Shown: positions 25,376-35,085 of the stretch, in pieces
Layout: each line of letters begins with the position of its first letter
Position numbering within the stretch: position 1 is the first letter of the stretch
Made by a program: the position numbers and the translations under genes
Notes under the pieces: model-generated
What the model was told of the DNA's origin: nothing
Database searches by the model: none
The model's input: the letters and a program-made list of their open reading frames with translations, nothing else
NCBI GenBank assembly: GCA_946547305.1
Contig: CAMNOX010000002.1
Coordinates: 1 to 64,000, forward strand
DNA: 64,000 bases
Direction: 5' to 3'
Source of the DNA: an uncultured Cytophagales bacterium
GTDB taxonomy: Bacteria > Bacteroidota > Bacteroidia > Cytophagales > Amoebophilaceae

Positions 25376-25684
25376 TCACATTCCTATTTGAACTGTTGGC
25401 GAACCATTTACTATAGAACCACCTGAAGCTGTATTGCAAGATAGATATGCAGCTGGGAGATTGCATATTAGAACAGTTGTTGACCCTTTTAATATAACAT
25501 CTGGATGAGGTGGAGCCCCATTACATAAAATATTATCAGTCATCCTAGCTGCTGGTTTACCTTCGATTAGTACAGTTGGGGCTCCTGATATTATCATTCC
25601 ACCACTAGCATGTGGGATTGGTGGAGTCCCAGGTGTTACTATTGGGCATATAGTTTTACAACCTAATGTTGCTGCGTTTGGCAT
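25376..25684 (-). CDS. PAAR-domain spike-tip protein
   Basis: 102 residues made of PAAR-type repeats: starts MPNAATLG, with GGMIISGAPTVLIEGKPAARMTD and GGSIVNGSPTVQIGM. PAAR proteins sharpen the tip of type VI and related contractile injection spikes and often carry effectors; this one is a bare tip with no toxin extension. It may serve the same machine as the tape-measure protein at 48.6 kb. The gene is convergent with the carrier protein gene (stops adjacent) and lies 98 bp downstream of the unknown gene at 25783-26526 on the same strand. Confidence 0.88.
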   Translation of the reverse strand: MPNAATLGCKTICPIVTPGTPPIPHASGGMIISGAPTVLIEGKPAARMTDNILCNGAPPHPDVILKGSTTVLICNLPAAYLSCNTASGGSIVNGSPTVQIGM

Positions 25685-25782
25685 ATGTAGGTATGTATAA
25701 ATTTACAAAATATTTGTAATTATTGAAAGTTAATATTTAAAATATTTGAAGTTACGATTGAATTAGTTGTTTTTAAATAAAA

Positions 25783-26526
25783 TTAATTATTGATGGCGCA
25801 ATTACTTACGTATTTTGATTCTATAATATTGTCATAGATTAATGGCGGTATAATTTTTATGCACTTATTCGTGTTTTTATCTTTCCCGATAAGATTAAAT
25901 GTATAAAATCCGGATTCTCGGAGTTCAATTGTGGTTTTAGAAATGTACGAATTTGCGTTACCTGTCTGTTCAAATTTTACTATTTTCCCATTAATTTTGA
26001 AATCATATTCATTGATATTATACTTTGTATTTCCAGTATTTACAACCCAGAATGATTTAATAACTGGGATATTAATAAAAAATTCAGTTACTGTATCAGG
26101 TGTTAATTCACTAAAGTTTATTAATATTTTACCGAATAATTTATCTTCATACACTTCATTAGCCCGCAAATTAATACTAGATTGTTTTAATTCACATGAT
26201 TTTTTTTCATTTTTAAATAAATATGTCTCTTTTACATTGAGGTCACAAAAATTATATATATTCTTATTCGCTACAAATATATCAAATTTCATTATAACAT
26301 CTTTAAAAATTGACTTATAATCTTTCTTTATACTGCTAATATCATTCCTTACGCAAACCAGTCTATATAAATTCGACATTTTTATGAACGATAGTGAGTA
26401 CCTATTAAAAATATTAGACAATTCACAAGAAGGTACTATTTTAAAATCATTTGAAATACCACTATTATAGTAATTACACTTTACATGTATATAGAAAATA
26501 TCAAAGTAACACTTGGCAAGAGACAT
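25783..26526 (-). CDS. Protein of unknown function upstream of PAAR gene
   Basis: 247 residues without a clear signal peptide. It looks mainly beta-structured, with an N-terminal part (NYYNSGISNDFKIVPSCE, then RYSLSFIK) and a C-terminal part (INIPVIKSFWVVNTGN, ELRESGFYTFNLIG). Placed upstream of the PAAR gene on the same strand, it is a candidate accessory or baseplate part of the contractile injection system. I recall similar N-termini beside Bacteroidota contractile systems, but cannot confirm this. A half-copy of the AT palindrome found before other genes (TTAATAGTAAAATTTTAA) lies at about 26537-26554, just before its start. Confidence 0.6.
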   Translation of the reverse strand: MSLAKCYFDIFYIHVKCNYYNSGISNDFKIVPSCELSNIFNRYSLSFIKMSNLYRLVCVRNDISSIKKDYKSIFKDVIMKFDIFVANKNIYNFCDLNVKETYLFKNEKKSCELKQSSINLRANEVYEDKLFGKILINFSELTPDTVTEFFINIPVIKSFWVVNTGNTKYNINEYDFKINGKIVKFEQTGNANSYISKTTIELRESGFYTFNLIGKDKNTNKCIKIIPPLIYDNIIESKYVSNCAINN

Positions 26527-26629
26527 ATATATATAATTAATAGTAAAATTTTAATATAATATGTAATTTTTTTATATTTCTCGCAGTATATTGCTTTTAT
26601 CTAGGATTAAGATTATACTAATGATTATA

Positions 26630-26703
26630 GAACTTATAGTTCAAATGGATAGAACATTACATTGCGGATGTAAAGGTTGGAGGTTCAATTCCCCCTAAGT
26701 TCA
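26630..26703 (+). tRNA. tRNA-Arg, anticodon GCG
   Basis: 74 nt folding into a full cloverleaf: acceptor GAACTTA/TAAGTTC, D-stem GTTC/GAAC, anticodon stem TTACA/TGTAA around TTGCGGA, T-arm GGAGG-TTCAATT-CCCCC with one A-C mismatch. The anticodon is GCG, reading CGC and CGU arginine codons. Bacteria normally use ACG converted to ICG by TadA, so this is unusual. CCA is not encoded. The other Arg tRNA in the window (43569-43641) shares its D-arm layout, supporting Arg identity. Confidence 0.9.
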
Positions 26704-26755
26704 CTTTTTGATAGATATTTTATTTGTTTTAGAATAATTTAGTAGCAAGTAATTA

Positions 26756-27733
26756 ATGAACAATAGTCAGATAGATAGGGCTAAGCTAAATTTTGGAATA
26801 ATTGGAAATTCAAAATTATTAGATAGAGCTATCGAGATTTCATTGTTAGTTGCTCAAACTGACCTTTCTGTTTTAATAACTGGAGAGAATGGAACAGGGA
26901 AAGAATCAATTTCAAAGATAATACACCATTTTAGTCAAAGGAAAAATAACAAATTTATTTCTATTAACTGCGGGGCTATACCTGAAGGAACGATAGATTC
27001 TGAATTATTTGGACATGATAAAGGGGCCTTTACTGGTGCAGACAATAGCCGAAAAGGATATTTTGAAGAGGTAGATAATGGTACTATATTTTTAGATGAA
27101 ATTGGCGAAATGCCTTTAGAAACACAGGTAAAGTTACTTAGGGTTCTGGAAAATAAAGAAATAATACATGTAGGATCATCAAAAGTACAAAAGGTTAATG
27201 TAAGAGTGATAGCAGCTACTAATGTTGATATAATAAAGAAAGTTAGTGAGGGTAAATTTAGAGAGGATTTATATTATAGGTTAAATACTGTACCTATAAA
27301 AATTCCACCTTTGAGGGATAGGGGGAATGACGTTATACTTTTATTTATTAAATTTGCTCTAGATTTTGCAGCAAAATATAAGACTGATGCTATTACATTA
27401 TCTGAAGATAGCGAGAATTTATTGACTAAGTATCAATTCCCAGGGAATATAAGACAATTGAAAAATATAGTAGAACAGATATCTATATTAGAAAAAAAGA
27501 GGATCATTACACCAGAGGTTCTAGAAAGATACCTGCCTGAGAATGAAAAAATGTTTCTTTCGCTAAATAGAAATAAAGATGACTATATAGAGGATATATC
27601 TGAAGACAATGAAAAGGTGAAATTATTGTACAAAATGATAATAGAGTTAAAAAAAGAAAATAATGAAATTAAAAAGATTTTATCAGATTTAATTGGCAGT
27701 AAGGCTGTTAATGATAGGATGTTAAATAACTGA
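26756..27733 (+). CDS. Sigma-54-dependent activator, AAA+ core without DNA-binding domain
   Basis: 325 residues. An AAA+ domain of sigma-54 activators fills residues 10-265: Walker A GENGTGKES, the sigma-54 contact loop GAFTGA, Walker B TIFLDEIGE, and the arginine-finger region VRVIAATN and FREDLYYRLN. There is no receiver domain before it and no Fis-type helix-turn-helix after it; only a short coiled segment (KLLYKMIIELKKENNEIKKIL) follows. Short activators of this kind are, to my knowledge, common in Bacteroidota. It would drive RpoN-dependent promoters, perhaps from solution rather than from enhancer DNA. It lies 52 bp after tRNA-Arg(GCG). Confidence 0.9.
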   Translation: MNNSQIDRAKLNFGIIGNSKLLDRAIEISLLVAQTDLSVLITGENGTGKESISKIIHHFSQRKNNKFISINCGAIPEGTIDSELFGHDKGAFTGADNSRKGYFEEVDNGTIFLDEIGEMPLETQVKLLRVLENKEIIHVGSSKVQKVNVRVIAATNVDIIKKVSEGKFREDLYYRLNTVPIKIPPLRDRGNDVILLFIKFALDFAAKYKTDAITLSEDSENLLTKYQFPGNIRQLKNIVEQISILEKKRIITPEVLERYLPENEKMFLSLNRNKDDYIEDISEDNEKVKLLYKMIIELKKENNEIKKILSDLIGSKAVNDRMLNN

Positions 27734-27789
27734 TTTACAGATAAATAAGTTAAGCTATAATATTTCTATAAATTTTTTATTATCAATAA

Positions 27790-29298
<1,509 letters not shown>

Positions 29299-29389
29299 TT
29301 TTCTGAAATTTCTGACGAATTACAAGTTATTCATAAAATTTTTAATTTAATATTTGTATTAGAATCAAAAGATATATATACATATATAT

Positions 29390-30973
29390 ATGTGTGTGAA
29401 ATTTATTTTATCTTTTTTGGCGTTAATTGGGTATTGTTTTGATATAAATAGTGGTTGTTGTAAGGAAAAGAATCCTAGTAATGATGAATCGAATTTAGAC
29501 TTTCGCAGTTGCCAAAATGGGGTAGTCAATAAATGCGGCTTAGGAAGAGCAGTAAATCATGTAAGTGGGAAAGGTAATTGGATGTTTGAGGATGACGAAT
29601 CTGTAGAGAAAATTGTGATTAATGTAGAGCATAACTCTGTTAGTATCAATGGAAAAAAATTGGTAAAAGTTATCAATGGATTGCAAAAGAAATTTGTTAA
29701 TGGAAAGGTTATGAAAAATAGTTCTATATATAAAATACCTGATTTTAAAATAGACAGCATTTTACAGGTAACTGTGGATGAAGATATTACGAAAGCACCT
29801 TATATTGTTTTAGTTGTTGGTAATGATGATAAAGGTATTGAGAACTTTTACGTTATTGTTTGTACTGACATATCAGTTCTTAAAAAAGGTTTTAGTGGTT
29901 CTAGGGTATTTTGTGCAAAAATATTGTCGGCAGCTGGTATAACTGATATTAGTGAAATGTTCAAAAATTGTGAAAATTTGGAATATGTTAAAATTTCTGG
30001 TTTCCAAGATAATAAGGTTACTAATATGTCTTCGATGTTTAGCAGTTGTGAAGCACTAAAGAAGGTTGTTTTTGAAAATAGTTTTGGAACTGCTAGTGTT
30101 GTTAATATGTCTTGGATGTTTTTTGAATGTAAAAATTTATTAGAGTTAGTGCTTGGGGAATTTAATACTAGTAAAGTTACTGATATAAGTGGTATATTTT
30201 GTGAATGTAGGTCATTATCATCAATATCAGGTATATCTAAATGGGATACTAGTAAGGTTGCTAATATGTATTATATGTTTTATGGATGTGAATCATTAAC
30301 ATCATTACCAGATATATCTAAATGGAGCACTAGTAGAGTCACTAACATGGCTGGTATGTTTTATGAATGTTTGGCATTATCATCATTACCAGATATATCT
30401 AAATGGAATACTAGTAAAGTTTCTGATATGAGTCATATGTTTCATAGGTGTTTATTATTAGTAAGATTACCAGATATATCTAAATGGAATACTAGTAATG
30501 TTACTAATATGAAGAGTATGTTTTGTTTCTGTTATTCATTATCAAATTTGCCAGATATATCTAAATGGAATACTAGTAATGTTACTAATATGAAGAGTAT
30601 GTTTAAAGGTTGTTCTTCGTTAATTACTTTACCAGATATATCTAAATGGAATACTAGTAAGGTTACTAATATGAATTGTATGTTTTATGACTGTAAATCA
30701 TTATTATCATTACCAGATATATCTAAATGGAATACTAGTAATTTGGATTGTACTGGGTTGATGTTTGCTTATTGTTCACAATTAACTACTTTACCAGATA
30801 TATCTAAATGGAATACTAGTAATGTTACTTGGATGATTAGTATGTTTAAAGGTTGTTCTTCGTTAATTACTTTACCAGATATATCTAAATGGGATACTAG
30901 TAATGTAAAATGTAGGATGGATATGTTTAGAGATTGTACTGCATTAATAAATGTTCCAGATAAATTTAAGTAA
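29390..30973 (+). CDS. Secreted BspA-like leucine-rich-repeat protein, Cys-tagged
   Basis: 527 residues. Signal peptide to about residue 22 (shared LIGYCFDINS motif), then GCCKEKN. A conserved module of about 100 residues (APYIVLVVGNDDKGIENFYVIVC part) leads to some 12 leucine-rich repeats of the DUF285/BspA, 26-27-residue type. From about residue 280 the repeat is very uniform, LPDISKWNTSNVTNMKSMF, on an 81-bp DNA period. Such repeats occur in Bacteroides, mycoplasmas and protists (Trichomonas, Entamoeba) and mediate adhesion. The uniform Trp form looks recently amplified. An alternating TA/TG stretch lies right at the start codon. Confidence 0.88.
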   Translation: MCVKFILSFLALIGYCFDINSGCCKEKNPSNDESNLDFRSCQNGVVNKCGLGRAVNHVSGKGNWMFEDDESVEKIVINVEHNSVSINGKKLVKVINGLQKKFVNGKVMKNSSIYKIPDFKIDSILQVTVDEDITKAPYIVLVVGNDDKGIENFYVIVCTDISVLKKGFSGSRVFCAKILSAAGITDISEMFKNCENLEYVKISGFQDNKVTNMSSMFSSCEALKKVVFENSFGTASVVNMSWMFFECKNLLELVLGEFNTSKVTDISGIFCECRSLSSISGISKWDTSKVANMYYMFYGCESLTSLPDISKWSTSRVTNMAGMFYECLALSSLPDISKWNTSKVSDMSHMFHRCLLLVRLPDISKWNTSNVTNMKSMFCFCYSLSNLPDISKWNTSNVTNMKSMFKGCSSLITLPDISKWNTSKVTNMNCMFYDCKSLLSLPDISKWNTSNLDCTGLMFAYCSQLTTLPDISKWNTSNVTWMISMFKGCSSLITLPDISKWDTSNVKCRMDMFRDCTALINVPDKFK

Positions 30974-31039
30974 AAGTCATTAGTTTAGCTGTGGTTTTTG
31001 ATTGATTAGTCTTTCAGTCAAATTAAAAAGTTTTCATTA

Positions 31040-31064
31040 TTTTATTTTATTTTATTTTATTTTA
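31040..31064 (+). repeat. (TTTTA)5 tract directly before a start codon
   Basis: Five perfect TTTTA units ending one base before the ATG at 31066. The sequence before it (AATTAAAAAGTTTTC) is shared with the region before the gene at 33305, where the same repeat has ten units. Copy-number change would alter the leader or promoter spacing of the downstream secreted protein gene. Confidence 0.9.
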
Positions 31065-31065
31065 T

Positions 31066-33066
31066 ATGAAGTTGTATTTATTGATAATAGTGCTAATTGG
31101 ATATTGCTTTAATATAAATAGTGCAGGAGGGTGTTGTGAAAATAATGGTGGTGGGTGCTGTTGTAAGTGTTGTGGAGGTGGTGGAGATAATTTAAGAAAA
31201 ACTAAAGATAAAATTCCTACTTATAAGAAAGATCCAACTACTGGTAAGAGTAATATAAGTAAAAAAAGTCCAGACATTAGCGATAAAAAGTCTGAAGATA
31301 ATATCCTTATGATTAGTAGCAAAAATGGAAATAAAAATAAAAAAGGTAAAACAGATTTAAAAAATATTACACCTAATCCAAATTTTTCAACAAAACAACC
31401 AGATGGAATTTCTGAAGTATCAGTTAAAGTCGAACATGTAGGAAATGAGTGGGGGAAAATCCCATATTATCAAGCAGCACAACAAAATATAAAAATTAAT
31501 AAAAAAGACACTTTAAATAATGAAGGTAAATTTTCTGGAGTATCAGTTGAATTCGAATCTGACGAAGGGTGGAATAAGGAAGAGGTAGAAAAAAAAGACC
31601 CAGAATATGTTAAGAAAATAACAATAAACCATGACAAAATTATCGTTATATTCGATAACGATGATTTAAAAGAATACTCAAGAGAAGGGAATATTAAACA
31701 TGGTACAGATAAAGATGGTACTGATTATAATTATAGCCTTTTTTATTGTCCTTATGTAAGTAAGAAATACATTCGTGACAACATAGAGATTAATGTAGAT
31801 ATTTCCTTTATAGATATTCCTTATATTGTTGCACATATAATAGACAATTGCTATAATAATTGTCTTGTGTTTGCATCAAGTGAAAATAGTACTTTTAAAA
31901 AAGTGTTTTATTTTTGTAAAAGTGGTTATATAAAAATATTAATGTCAAGAGGTATAAAGTCTACTAATGGTATGTTTTCTTGTAGTGTGGCGACCAAAAT
32001 AGATGTAAGTAAACTTGATACTAATAATGTTACTGATATGAGTTTTATGTTCAATAACTGTAAAGATCTGAGCGAAATTGTAGGACTGGATAAGTTTAAT
32101 ACAATTAAGGTTACTAATATGAGTTATATGTTTTATAAATGTAAAAATTTAATAAATATAGATTTGAATAGTTTTAATACAAGTAAGGTTACTAATATGG
32201 CTTATATGTTTGCTAAATGTGATGATTTATGCAAATCAAAAAGTTATGACCCTGTAGCTATTGAAGGTCTAGAACAACTTAATATTGCCTGTGTTGAAGA
32301 TATGTCTTATATGTTCCATGATTGTAAGAATATACGAAGAATAGTATTAAATGGAGCTAATAAAGGCGTTGTTAAAAATATGAAAGGCATGTTTGAAGGA
32401 TGTTCAAAACTGGAGAAGTTTTATGGATATAATTTAGACACTAGTAATGTAGAAAGTATGGAATCCATGTTTAAAGGATGTAAATATCTAGAGAAAGTAT
32501 ACATATGTAATTTTATTACTAATAATGTTACTAATATGAGTAATATGTTTTGTGAATGTAGGTCATTATCATCAATATCAGGTATATCTAAATGGAATAC
32601 TAGTAAGGTTACTAATATGAGTAATATGTTTAATGGATGTGAGGAATTAACATCATTACCAGATATATCTAAATGGAATACTAGTAGTGTTACTGATATG
32701 AGTAATATGTTTAATAAGTGTATTAAATTAAAAAATATAAAATTAAGTAAATTTAACACAAGTAATGTTACTAATATGAGTTATATGTTTTATGAATGTA
32801 GTGAATTGAACGAACTAAATATAGCCAGTTTTCTGTTTAATAAATCATTAGTGTGTAAAGATATGTTTACAAGGTGTACTAAATTAGAACGGGTTTATGT
32901 AAACGCTCCTGAAGTAAATGTGAAAAAGAAAAATATTAAAGATAATTTTAATAATTGTGGTATTATTAGTTGTGAATTAAATAATGAAGGATTTATACGT
33001 CGTAATAGCAAGGTATGGGAACGCAAAAGCGATAATCCTGATTCTGATTCTGATTCTGATGATTAA
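31066..33066 (+). CDS. Secreted BspA-like leucine-rich-repeat protein, Cys-tagged, long form
   Basis: 666 residues. Signal peptide with LIGYCFNINS, then a Cys/Gly cluster GGCCENNGGGCCCKCCGGGG (24-43), followed by about 130 disordered Lys/Asn/Ser-rich residues. The pre-repeat module (IPYIVAHIIDNCYNNCLVFAS) and about 13 BspA-type repeats follow (TSKVTNMSYMFYKCKNLIN type). The tail ends in repeated Asp-Ser (DNPDSDSDSDD). Two repeats are near-identical at DNA level to those of the 29390 gene (GISKWNTSKVTNM), suggesting exchange between the genes. It is likely a surface or exported adhesion or host-interaction protein. Confidence 0.88.
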   Translation: MKLYLLIIVLIGYCFNINSAGGCCENNGGGCCCKCCGGGGDNLRKTKDKIPTYKKDPTTGKSNISKKSPDISDKKSEDNILMISSKNGNKNKKGKTDLKNITPNPNFSTKQPDGISEVSVKVEHVGNEWGKIPYYQAAQQNIKINKKDTLNNEGKFSGVSVEFESDEGWNKEEVEKKDPEYVKKITINHDKIIVIFDNDDLKEYSREGNIKHGTDKDGTDYNYSLFYCPYVSKKYIRDNIEINVDISFIDIPYIVAHIIDNCYNNCLVFASSENSTFKKVFYFCKSGYIKILMSRGIKSTNGMFSCSVATKIDVSKLDTNNVTDMSFMFNNCKDLSEIVGLDKFNTIKVTNMSYMFYKCKNLINIDLNSFNTSKVTNMAYMFAKCDDLCKSKSYDPVAIEGLEQLNIACVEDMSYMFHDCKNIRRIVLNGANKGVVKNMKGMFEGCSKLEKFYGYNLDTSNVESMESMFKGCKYLEKVYICNFITNNVTNMSNMFCECRSLSSISGISKWNTSKVTNMSNMFNGCEELTSLPDISKWNTSSVTDMSNMFNKCIKLKNIKLSKFNTSNVTNMSYMFYECSELNELNIASFLFNKSLVCKDMFTRCTKLERVYVNAPEVNVKKKNIKDNFNNCGIISCELNNEGFIRRNSKVWERKSDNPDSDSDSDD

Positions 33067-33249
33067 TTTGTTTGCCTTCATTTTTTACGTGTTATTTTCA
33101 TTTTCCATATGTGGTTCTATGTAATAATATTTATGATTCATAATCTATTTTTAAATAATATAACAGCTAAAATTGAAATTAGACTATGCGTGTTTTACTT
33201 GTAATAATTAAAATTTTAATTTTGCCAATTAATTAAAAAGTTTTCCTTA

Positions 33250-33299
33250 TTTTATTTTATTTTATTTTATTTTATTTTATTTTATTTTATTTTATTTTA
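33250..33299 (+). repeat. (TTTTA)10 tract directly before a start codon
   Basis: Ten perfect TTTTA units ending five bases before the ATG at 33305. The flanking sequence matches that at 31021-31040, so the two are homologous leaders that differ by exactly five repeat units, direct evidence that copy number changes. Confidence 0.92.
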
Positions 33300-33304
33300 T
33301 TAAT

Positions 33305-34882
33305 ATGAAGTTGGTTATATTTGTATTAACGCTAATTGGATATTGTTTTGATATAAATAGTGGTTGTTGTGGTAAAGGAAATAATGGTAATAGTAAAGTG
33401 TGTTGTAAGTGTTGTGGAGGAAGGAATATAAGTGCCGTAGGTGGAATTGGAAGCCGAGGAAAAAAACATAAACGAAGTAATCCACATAAGAAAAATGGTA
33501 AAGAGGATAGTTTGAGGAAAACACTTAATCCTTCAAAAGCAGGAAATCTAGATTTTATTAAAGGTAAGAGTGGGGGTCCAAGTAGAATAGCAGAACCTAG
33601 AACTAGCAGCCATGATGGTGGTCGGTCTGATGTGGGTAAGCTTAAACAATTAAATAAAGAGTATAAAAAAAATGAACCAGTGGTAAAGCAATGTATGCCT
33701 GTTAAAGAAATAGTAATAACTAGAGATGAAAGTAATATTTATGATAAAGTTGTCTTTAAATACGAAGATGGTGAAGAAGAAGTTCTGGGGAGGAATCTTA
33801 AAATAACATGTGAAAAGGAAGTAGGATTTGATGTATGCTATGATATAAGTCAGTATAACATTGATGATAATGTAAAAGTTACTTGTAAAATTGGTAAATT
33901 TTATGTTATTGCAATTGCAAATCTTGATAATAAAAATGATATTATTATTTGTAAAACCTGCAAGAAGAATATTAATGATGATTTTAGTGAGTGTTTTTCA
34001 GAGTATTTTGAAATGGAGAAAAGTAAAACCAGATATAATTATCTAAAGATATTAGCGGCAAATATAAATGACGCTTGTGGGATATTTGAAAACTGTTGGA
34101 GGTTGAAAAAACTAGATCTTAGAAATTTTGACACTAGTAATATTTCTAATATGTGTAATATGTTTTCTTTTTGCTATGATTTATCTGAAATTATAGGACT
34201 AGGTAGATTTAATACTAGTAATGTTTATAATATGTGGAGTATGTTTTATAATTGTGAATCATTAAAATCTTTAGATTTAAGTAATTTTAATACTACTAAA
34301 GTTACTAATATGGGGAGTATGTTTTATAATTGTGAATCATTAAAATCTTTAAATTTAAGTAATTTTAATACTAGTAAAGTCACTGATATGAGTTATATGT
34401 TTTATAAGTGTGAATCATTAAAATCTTTAAATTTAAGTAATTTTAATACAAGTAAAGTTAAAGATATGGTGAAAATGTTCAATGAATGTGAAATGTTGGA
34501 ATCATTAGATCTAAGTAAGTTTGATACAAAAAAAGTTACTAGTATGTTGGAGATGTTCAAAGGTTGTAAAGAATTAAAATCTTTAAATCTGAGCAGTTTT
34601 GATACAAGTAATGTTAAATGTATGGATGGTATATTTCGTGGGTGTAAAAAGCTCATGGAATTAGATATTAGCAGCTTTAAAAAATTGCCATTTAATACCA
34701 AAAACTATGTTTTTGGATCAGGATTAAAGAAAGTTATAATAAATAAATCTCTTAAAGGTGTTGAAAGGGAATATTTAGTAAATAAATTTACTAGAGAAGG
34801 TTTTAAAGAAATATCTAAAAATATACTCACTAGACCTGATGATGCTGAAGACTTTATTTATAGTGATGAAGATGACGATTAA
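33305..34882 (+). CDS. Secreted BspA-like leucine-rich-repeat protein, Cys-tagged
   Basis: 525 residues. Signal peptide with LIGYCFDINS, then SGCCGKGNN and VCCKCCGG with a basic, disordered stretch after it. The pre-repeat module is at about 190-250 (KFYVIAIANLDNKNDIIIC). About nine BspA-type repeats follow, in a Leu/Asn form (SLNLSNFNTSKVTDMSYMF) with a 78-bp DNA period, and the tail is acidic (DEDDD). The repeat face differs from the Trp-type repeats of the 29390 gene, so the three neighbours probably bind different partners. A broken piece of a fourth copy lies downstream at 34972-35077. Confidence 0.88.
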   Translation: MKLVIFVLTLIGYCFDINSGCCGKGNNGNSKVCCKCCGGRNISAVGGIGSRGKKHKRSNPHKKNGKEDSLRKTLNPSKAGNLDFIKGKSGGPSRIAEPRTSSHDGGRSDVGKLKQLNKEYKKNEPVVKQCMPVKEIVITRDESNIYDKVVFKYEDGEEEVLGRNLKITCEKEVGFDVCYDISQYNIDDNVKVTCKIGKFYVIAIANLDNKNDIIICKTCKKNINDDFSECFSEYFEMEKSKTRYNYLKILAANINDACGIFENCWRLKKLDLRNFDTSNISNMCNMFSFCYDLSEIIGLGRFNTSNVYNMWSMFYNCESLKSLDLSNFNTTKVTNMGSMFYNCESLKSLNLSNFNTSKVTDMSYMFYKCESLKSLNLSNFNTSKVKDMVKMFNECEMLESLDLSKFDTKKVTSMLEMFKGCKELKSLNLSSFDTSNVKCMDGIFRGCKKLMELDISSFKKLPFNTKNYVFGSGLKKVIINKSLKGVEREYLVNKFTREGFKEISKNILTRPDDAEDFIYSDEDDD

Positions 34883-34934
34883 TGGTAAACCTAAAATCAT
34901 GTAATTTAATATAAGATAATATAATTACTTAATT

Positions 34935-34967
34935 ACATACAGTCAGAATCGAAGCGACATATAGGTA
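34935..34967 (-). pseudogene. tRNA-Leu relic (3' part joined to 5' end)
   Basis: ACATACAGTCAGAATCGAAG and the bases after it match the 3' arm of tRNA-Leu at 35086-35111 with a few changes, and are followed at once by ATAGGTA, which matches the 5' acceptor end of the same tRNA. The anticodon and D arms between are gone. It is a deletion derivative of a second tRNA-Leu copy. Confidence 0.6.
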
Positions 34968-34971
34968 AGTC

Positions 34972-35077
34972 AACCTTGATAATAATGTAGATGTTACTTG
35001 TGAGTGAATTGGCAGATTATATATTGTTACAATTGCAAAACATGCAATACAAGTGATACTATTGTTATTTGTAAAGT
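34972..35077 (+). pseudogene. Fragment of a leucine-rich-repeat protein gene
   Basis: The plus strand resembles the pre-repeat module of the 33305 gene (bases 33865-33955): NNVDVTCE, then IGRLYIVTIAK, then VICK-like codons, with an in-frame TGA and later frameshifts. It sits between the tRNA-Leu relic and the intact tRNA-Leu, so recombination between tRNA copies may have cut a fourth family member down to this piece. Confidence 0.65.
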
Positions 35078-35085
35078 ATTTAAAG

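Noticed and set aside
30308-30960. Regular 81-bp direct repeats resembling a CRISPR array
   Set aside because: The repeats are contiguous, in frame and encode BspA-type leucine-rich repeats; there are no unique spacers and no cas genes.
32421-32759. Open frames opposite the leucine-rich-repeat and other genes
   Set aside because: They mirror the repeat structure of the genuine plus-strand genes and have no signal, domain or start context of their own.
29390-34882. Mycoplasma-like origin because of BspA repeats and high AT
   Set aside because: TGA is used as stop, and the window encodes TamB, an outer-membrane-related protein, and a Bacteroidota-type atpD.
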